Assembly: GCF_000720255.1 (NCBI RefSeq)
Contig: NZ_JOJE01000010.1
Span: forward strand, 109,859 to 173,858
Direction of reading: 5' to 3'
DNA from: Streptomyces griseus subsp. griseus
GTDB taxonomy: Bacteria > Actinomycetota > Actinomycetes > Streptomycetales > Streptomycetaceae
Length of the DNA stretch: 64,000 nucleotides
The translations under genes were made by a program, and so were the position numbers. Below the pieces are notes generated by a model. The model was not told the DNA's origin. It did no database searches and saw nothing but the letters and a program-made list of their open reading frames with translations. Within the stretch, counting starts at the first letter, position 1. Each line of letters starts with the position of its first letter. This document shows, piece after piece, positions 60,048 through 64,000 of this stretch.

Positions 60048-61220
60048 CTACGGCAACAGCCCCCGCAAGGGAAACGCAGCCCGCCGAGTCGCCAGCACCG
60101 CCTGATCCAACCGATCCGCAGGGTCGTACCCCTCCTCCCAGGAGAGGTAGGACACCGGCCACCGCCCGTCCGTCATCCGCCCCGGCCCCAACTGCCGAGT
60201 CCGAGCGAACACCTCCTGCCGCCATCCCTCCGGAATCGACGCCTCCGGCTCCACGGGCCGCCCCGCCGCGATCCCCACCAGATGCGTCCACGACCGCGGC
60301 ACCACCTCCACCACGGCGTACCCCCCACCCCCCAACGCGACCCACTTCCCCCCGGCGTACTCATGCGCCAGCTCATGACACGCCACCTGCACAGCCCGCT
60401 GCGCGTCCAACGACACCGCCAGATGCGCCAATGGATCCTCGAAGTGCGTATCGGCGCCGTGCTGCGTCACCAACACCTGCGGCCGGAAATCAGCGATCAG
60501 CTCCGGCACCACCGCGTGGAACGCCCGCAACCACCCCGCGTCCCCCGTCCCCGCCGGCAGCGCCACATTCACCGCACTGCCCTCGGCCGAGTCCGCCCCC
60601 GTCTCCTCCGGCCACCCCGTCTGCGGGAACAACGTCCGCGGATGCTCGTGCAAGGAGATCGTCAGCACACGCGGGTCCTCCCAGAAGGCCGCCTGCACCC
60701 CGTCGCCGTGATGCACGTCCACATCCACGTACGCGACCCGCTCGGCCCCGAGCTCCAACAACCGCGCGATCGCCAGCGAGGCGTCGTTGTAGATGCAGAA
60801 CCCCGACGCGCCCCCCGGCATCGCATGGTGCAACCCACCCGCGAAGTTCACCGCGTGCAGCACGTCCCCCCGCCACACGGCCTCCGCCGCCCCCACCGAC
60901 TGCCCGGCGATCAGCGCCGACACCTCGTGCATCCCCGCGAACGCGGGATCGTCGATGGTCCCCAGCCCGTACGCCCCGTCCGCCGCCTCCGGATCCGCGG
61001 ACGCCGCCTTCACGGCCTCGATGTAGTCCTCCCGGTGAACGAGCCGCAACGTCGACTCCCCCGCCGGCTTCGCCGCCACGACGTCCACCTCCCGATCGAG
61101 CCCGAAGGCGTCGACCAGTCGGCGCGTCAGGGCGAGCCGGACCGGGTCCATCGGATGGTGCGGGCCGAAGTCATAGCCCGTTACTGCCTCGTCCCACATC
61201 AGCTGTGCGCGGCCACTCAT
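60048..61220 (-). CDS. acuC: Acetoin utilization protein AcuC (class I histone deacetylase-like)
   Basis: 390 residues from the ATG three codons into the longer frame. It has the deacetylase core: YDFGPHHPMDPVRLALTRRL, LHHAMPGGASGFCIYND, YVDVDVHHGDGVQAAF (zinc ligands D and H), LFPQTGWPEETG, and HGADTHFEDPLAHL. These enzymes remove acetyl groups from lysines in proteins such as acetyl-CoA synthetase; no acuA or acs is near. The first 50 bases overlap the end of the MFS gene upstream, so the two are coupled. Confidence 0.9.
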   Translation of the reverse strand: MSGRAQLMWDEAVTGYDFGPHHPMDPVRLALTRRLVDAFGLDREVDVVAAKPAGESTLRLVHREDYIEAVKAASADPEAADGAYGLGTIDDPAFAGMHEVSALIAGQSVGAAEAVWRGDVLHAVNFAGGLHHAMPGGASGFCIYNDASLAIARLLELGAERVAYVDVDVHHGDGVQAAFWEDPRVLTISLHEHPRTLFPQTGWPEETGADSAEGSAVNVALPAGTGDAGWLRAFHAVVPELIADFRPQVLVTQHGADTHFEDPLAHLAVSLDAQRAVQVACHELAHEYAGGKWVALGGGGYAVVEVVPRSWTHLVGIAAGRPVEPEASIPEGWRQEVFARTRQLGPGRMTDGRWPVSYLSWEEGYDPADRLDQAVLATRRAAFPLRGLLP

Positions 61221-62397
61221 GCCCGCCACCGTATCGGTCCGGTTGAGCCGCGAACGACTTGGCGTACACCAACGTCACCAGCACCAACACCATCGGCACC
61301 AGCATGGCCCCCCGATACGTCCACGCGTCCCCCAACGCCCCCACCAACGGCGAGCCGATCAGGAATCCGACGTAGTTGAAGACGTTGAGCCGCGCCACGG
61401 CCACGTCCGACGCCCCCGGGAACAGCCGCCCCGCCGCCGCGAACGTCTGCGGCACCAGCACACACAGCCCCAGGCCCAGCAGCGTGAACCCGAGCATCCC
61501 GACCCACGCTCCCGGCGCCACGGCCACTACCGCGAACCCGAGCGCCGCCACCAGTGCCCCGCCCCGCACCACCGTCACGGCCCCGAACCGCCGCACCCCG
61601 AAGTCCCCGATGGCCCGCCCGACCAGCGTGGTCACCATGTAGACGTTGTACGGCACCGTCGCCATCTGCTCCGAACTCCCCAGCACGTCCTGGAGGTACT
61701 TCGCGCTCCAGTTGGACACCGTGGAGTCCCCGATGTACGCGAATGTCATCACCAGGCACAGCGGCAACAACAGCTTGAAGACGACGGACCCGCCCCCCGA
61801 CTCGGCCTTGACCTCGCCCTCCGCCTCGCCGGGCCCACTCCCCCCGTCGACGTACCACCGGCTCCCCACGAACACCGCCGGCAACAACACCGCCACCACC
61901 GGGAGATACGACACGAACAGCGCCAGGTCCCAGTGCGCCCCCACCCACGCCAGCGAGGCCCCCACGATCCCGCCCAGGCTGTACGCCGCATGGAAACTCA
62001 GCATGATGCTGCGCCCGTACGTCCGCTGGAGGCTCACCCCGAGCATGTTCATCGACGCGTCCAGCGCACCCACGGCGAGCCCGAACGCGGCGAGTGCCAG
62101 GCCCAGCTCGGCGAAGTGCTCCCCCGCGCTCACCCCCAACAGCGCCAGCAGCACGACGGGCTGGACCCAGCGCAGTACCCGACTGGGCGGGACACGCCTC
62201 ACCAGCTTCTCGGTCGTGACGCTGCCGACACCGGCGAGCACCGGCACGGCCGCGAGAAACGCGGGCAGCAGCGCGTCCGAGACGCCGTACCGATCCTGGA
62301 TGGCCGGGATACGCGTCACCAGCAGAGCGAAGGCGGCGCCCTGGGCGAAGAAGCTGAACGCCAACGAGGCCCTACCGCGCCGCAGCACATCTGTCAT
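61171..62397 (-). CDS. MFS transporter, 12 helices
   Basis: 408 residues from the ATG complement at 62397; a longer in-frame start is not supported by composition. Twelve hydrophobic helices are visible, with LRRGRASLAFSFFAQGAAFALL at the start and LDASMNMLGVSLQRTYGRS in the middle region. It resembles the fucose/inner-membrane MFS group (YbjJ-like) in which the first loop signature is weak. Substrate unknown. Its 3' end overlaps acuC by 50 bases. A charged cytoplasmic loop (about 190-215) separates the halves. Confidence 0.85.
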   Translation of the reverse strand: MTDVLRRGRASLAFSFFAQGAAFALLVTRIPAIQDRYGVSDALLPAFLAAVPVLAGVGSVTTEKLVRRVPPSRVLRWVQPVVLLALLGVSAGEHFAELGLALAAFGLAVGALDASMNMLGVSLQRTYGRSIMLSFHAAYSLGGIVGASLAWVGAHWDLALFVSYLPVVAVLLPAVFVGSRWYVDGGSGPGEAEGEVKAESGGGSVVFKLLLPLCLVMTFAYIGDSTVSNWSAKYLQDVLGSSEQMATVPYNVYMVTTLVGRAIGDFGVRRFGAVTVVRGGALVAALGFAVVAVAPGAWVGMLGFTLLGLGLCVLVPQTFAAAGRLFPGASDVAVARLNVFNYVGFLIGSPLVGALGDAWTYRGAMLVPMVLVLVTLVYAKSFAAQPDRYGGGHEWPRTADVGRGSNGL

Positions 62398-62463
62398 GGC
62401 GGCGAGCGTAGGGCCCCGACGTACTCGTGGGTAGATCCAGCCAAAGATGAATTTCACTCAGCT

Positions 62464-63177
62464 TTACCGGGCGAGCTCGAGATCCCGGACCTCGGTCGCC
62501 TTCTTCTGCGCGTCCTTCACCTCGGCGGAGACCATCGCCTCCATCGGCCCGGCAGCGAGAGCACCGCTGACCAGGACACCGCCCAGGATCGAGACGGCCA
62601 TGACGACCCCGCCCAGCCACACCATGGTGTCCACGGGGATGGTGTACGCCCCGACCACCCGCGCCACACACTCGCCGAGGAGCACCACACCCCAGACCAC
62701 GGAGAACACCCGCTCCCGGCGCAGGAAGTCTGCCGACCGAACCGAGGCACCCGACTCCAGCCGCTCCCAGGCGGCCTCCCTGGCCGCGTCCCCCTTCACC
62801 AGGAAGGGCTTCATGCCCGCGGTCATCATCGGCTTCCCGAGCGCCACGGAGACCAGGATTCCGATCGCGATCGTGCTGCTGACCGCACTGTCCTTGGCGA
62901 GCATCAGCCGCGGGTCACCGGAGACGAAACTCAGCAGCAGGGACACGACGTTGACGACGAGGATCAGCCCCGCCAGCGCGTTGGTCCTCCGCTCCCTGAC
63001 GGCGCTCCACACGGTCCGCAGAGCCGGCACCACACTGCTCCAGGCGAGCGCCGCGAACGTGCTCATCCCGAAGCCGTCCTTGAACAGGTAGTACGAACCG
63101 AGCGGCACCGCCACGTCCACGATCAGCGGCGCGAAGTTCTTCTTCGTGTTCTGGCCCTGGGCCGAGTTCGTCGTCAT
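62464..63177 (-). CDS. VC0807-type membrane protein of unknown function
   Basis: 237 residues. About five to six helices: LIVDVAVPLGSYYLF, LAWSSVVPALRTVWSAVRERR, LAGLILVVNVVSLLLSFVSGDPRLMLAKDS and AIGILVSVALG, then a central cytoplasmic loop (KPFLVKGDAAREAAWERL) and two C-terminal helices. The GDPRLMLAKDS motif is the family mark. A polar helix rich in Lys/Glu closes it. Lies between the MFS gene (67 bases) and the HAD hydrolase on the same strand. Function unknown. Confidence 0.75.
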   Translation of the reverse strand: MTTNSAQGQNTKKNFAPLIVDVAVPLGSYYLFKDGFGMSTFAALAWSSVVPALRTVWSAVRERRTNALAGLILVVNVVSLLLSFVSGDPRLMLAKDSAVSSTIAIGILVSVALGKPMMTAGMKPFLVKGDAAREAAWERLESGASVRSADFLRRERVFSVVWGVVLLGECVARVVGAYTIPVDTMVWLGGVVMAVSILGGVLVSGALAAGPMEAMVSAEVKDAQKKATEVRDLELAR

Positions 63178-63246
63178 GCCCTCAGCTTCGCCGCCGGCGG
63201 GGGCCGGTCACCAGAGACGATCGTCCGGAGCTCCGTATGACAATTG

Positions 63247-63891
63247 TCAGGCCAGCAGAGCCGCCAACTCGCTCAAGTCGGAGAAGAGTTGGGTGGCACC
63301 CGCGAGCTTGGCGGCGGGCGTCATCCTGGTGAATCCGTAGACATCCATTCCGGCCGCGACAGCCGCCTGCACGCCCAGTGGAGAGTCCTCCACGACAGCA
63401 CAGCGGCCGGGCGCGACCCCCATTCGCTCGGCCGCGTGCAGGAACAGGTCCGGAGCCGGCTTCCCCTTGCCGACGTCCTGCGAACTGAAGATCCGCGACT
63501 CCTCGAACCACCGGTCCAGCCCCGTCGTCCGGTGCCCCACCCGAATGCGCTCATGACTCCCCGAGGACGCCACACAGTACGGCACCTCGTCCGCGGCCAG
63601 CTTCTCGAGCACGCCCACGGCACCCTCCACGGGCCGCAGTTCCCGCTCGAACGCCTCGAACACCCGCCGGTGGAATACGTCGTCGAACTCCGCCGGCAGC
63701 CGCTCCCCCGTACGCTCCAGGACCAGGTCGTGGATCCGGTGCATCGCCGAGCCCATGTAGTCACGGATGGAGTCCTCGTACGAGGTGGGATGCCCGAGCT
63801 CCGTCAGATACGCGGCCAGCAGCCGGTTGGAGATCGGCTCACTGTCCACGAGGACACCGTCATTGTCGAAGATCACCAAGTCGTAGCGCAT
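63247..63891 (-). CDS. HAD-superfamily hydrolase, beta-phosphoglucomutase/phosphatase type
   Basis: 214 residues. Motif I is VIFDNDGVLVDSEPI with the nucleophile aspartate D9 and D11. Motif II is VASSGSHERI, the lysine of motif III is in SQDVGKGKPAPDLFLHAAERMG, and motif IV is VVEDSPLGVQAA. A helical cap between motifs I and II (residues 17-80) places it in subfamily IA. It removes phosphate from a small sugar phosphate or nucleotide; the exact one is unknown. It lies just past the rRNA operon terminator, in the same direction. Confidence 0.9.
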   Translation of the reverse strand: MRYDLVIFDNDGVLVDSEPISNRLLAAYLTELGHPTSYEDSIRDYMGSAMHRIHDLVLERTGERLPAEFDDVFHRRVFEAFERELRPVEGAVGVLEKLAADEVPYCVASSGSHERIRVGHRTTGLDRWFEESRIFSSQDVGKGKPAPDLFLHAAERMGVAPGRCAVVEDSPLGVQAAVAAGMDVYGFTRMTPAAKLAGATQLFSDLSELAALLA

Positions 63892-63910
63892 ATCCAGAGC
63901 CTAAACGCAG

Positions 63911-63942
63911 AAAACCCCCGCACCGTGAGGTGCGGGGGTTTT
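63911..63942 (-). terminator. Terminator of the rRNA operon
   Basis: AAAACCCCCGCACC (63911-63924) pairs perfectly with GGTGCGGGGGTTTT (63929-63942). Read leftwards the stem ends in a T-run, a classic intrinsic terminator eight bases past the 5S gene. Confidence 0.92.
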
Positions 63943-63950
63943 CCCAAAAA

Positions 63951-64000
63951 TTGTTCGGCGGCGTCCTACTCTCCCACAGGGTCCCCCCTGCAGTACCATC
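63951..64000 (-). rRNA. rrf: 5S ribosomal RNA, 3' end (5' part outside window)
   Basis: The complement of 63951-64000 reads GATGGTACTGCAGGGGGGAC, then a stretch ending in GGACGCCGCCGAACAA, the conserved last 50 bases of actinobacterial 5S rRNA. The gene continues beyond the right edge. An rRNA operon transcribed leftward must lie to the right. The exact 3' end may be a few bases different. Confidence 0.93.

Overview
The window is very GC-rich. Its content is typical of a Streptomyces chromosome arm-proximal core: the Rex-controlled hemA-hemC-hemD operon, the developmental sigma factor gene bldN with its anti-sigma gene rsbN, a class I lysyl-tRNA synthetase, actinobacterial DUF families (DUF3558, DUF574, DUF2637, DUF2252, DUF6325), frequent GTG starts, ATGA-type gene overlaps and strong GC-rich terminator hairpins. 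There is no sign of a plasmid, integrated phage or CRISPR array. The right edge cuts into the 3' end of a 5S rRNA gene, so a ribosomal RNA operon lies just outside, read leftwards.

Layout, left to right. 1-3.3 kb: the C-terminal part of a STAND-like protein translationally coupled to a membrane-anchored type I periplasmic-binding-fold protein, then a small secreted protein. 3.3-11 kb (minus strand): cytochrome c maturation by System II (ccsB, resB, ccdA, a ResA-like thioredoxin), a NodB-fold lipoprotein, a histidine phosphatase and hemL. 11-17 kb: an accessory-looking stretch with a conserved unknown, a membrane protein whose frame runs antisense through it, a membrane-embedded spermidine-synthase-like protein, a probable phosphorothioate-DNA-dependent HNH endonuclease, and a frameshifted LysR remnant. 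16.6-20 kb: a small stress-type set (DUF7144, SHOCT, DUF6325, DUF2252, STAS). 20-24 kb: a two-component system and a flavin reductase/luciferase-like monooxygenase pair. 24-31 kb: an efflux pump, redox enzymes and HxlR and MarR regulators with visible operators, an SDR, and a phosphatase-acetyltransferase fusion that has lost its catalytic arginine. 31-36 kb: rtcB, two DUF3558 lipoproteins and a DUF2637 protein.

35.8-45.7 kb: divergent lysS and argS, an aminotransferase, a DUF574 methyltransferase, hemB and a flavoprotein oxidase. 46.7-52 kb (minus): rex-hemA-hemC-hemD with a Rex operator in front. With hemL and hemB, the window holds the C5 route from glutamyl-tRNA to uroporphyrinogen III, and the ccs genes provide for attaching heme to cytochromes c. 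52-59 kb: a glutaredoxin-like protein, a HAD phosphatase, bldN-rsbN with a recognisable sigma-BldN promoter, a PlsC-like acyltransferase, an epimerase, the 32-residue ribosomal protein bS22 and a BdtA-like helix-turn-helix protein. 59-64 kb: a phosphatase-like protein, acuC, an MFS transporter, a membrane protein, a HAD hydrolase and the end of the rRNA operon.

Functions named from families rest on motifs read in the translated sequence. No database search was run, and comparisons with S. coelicolor are from memory.
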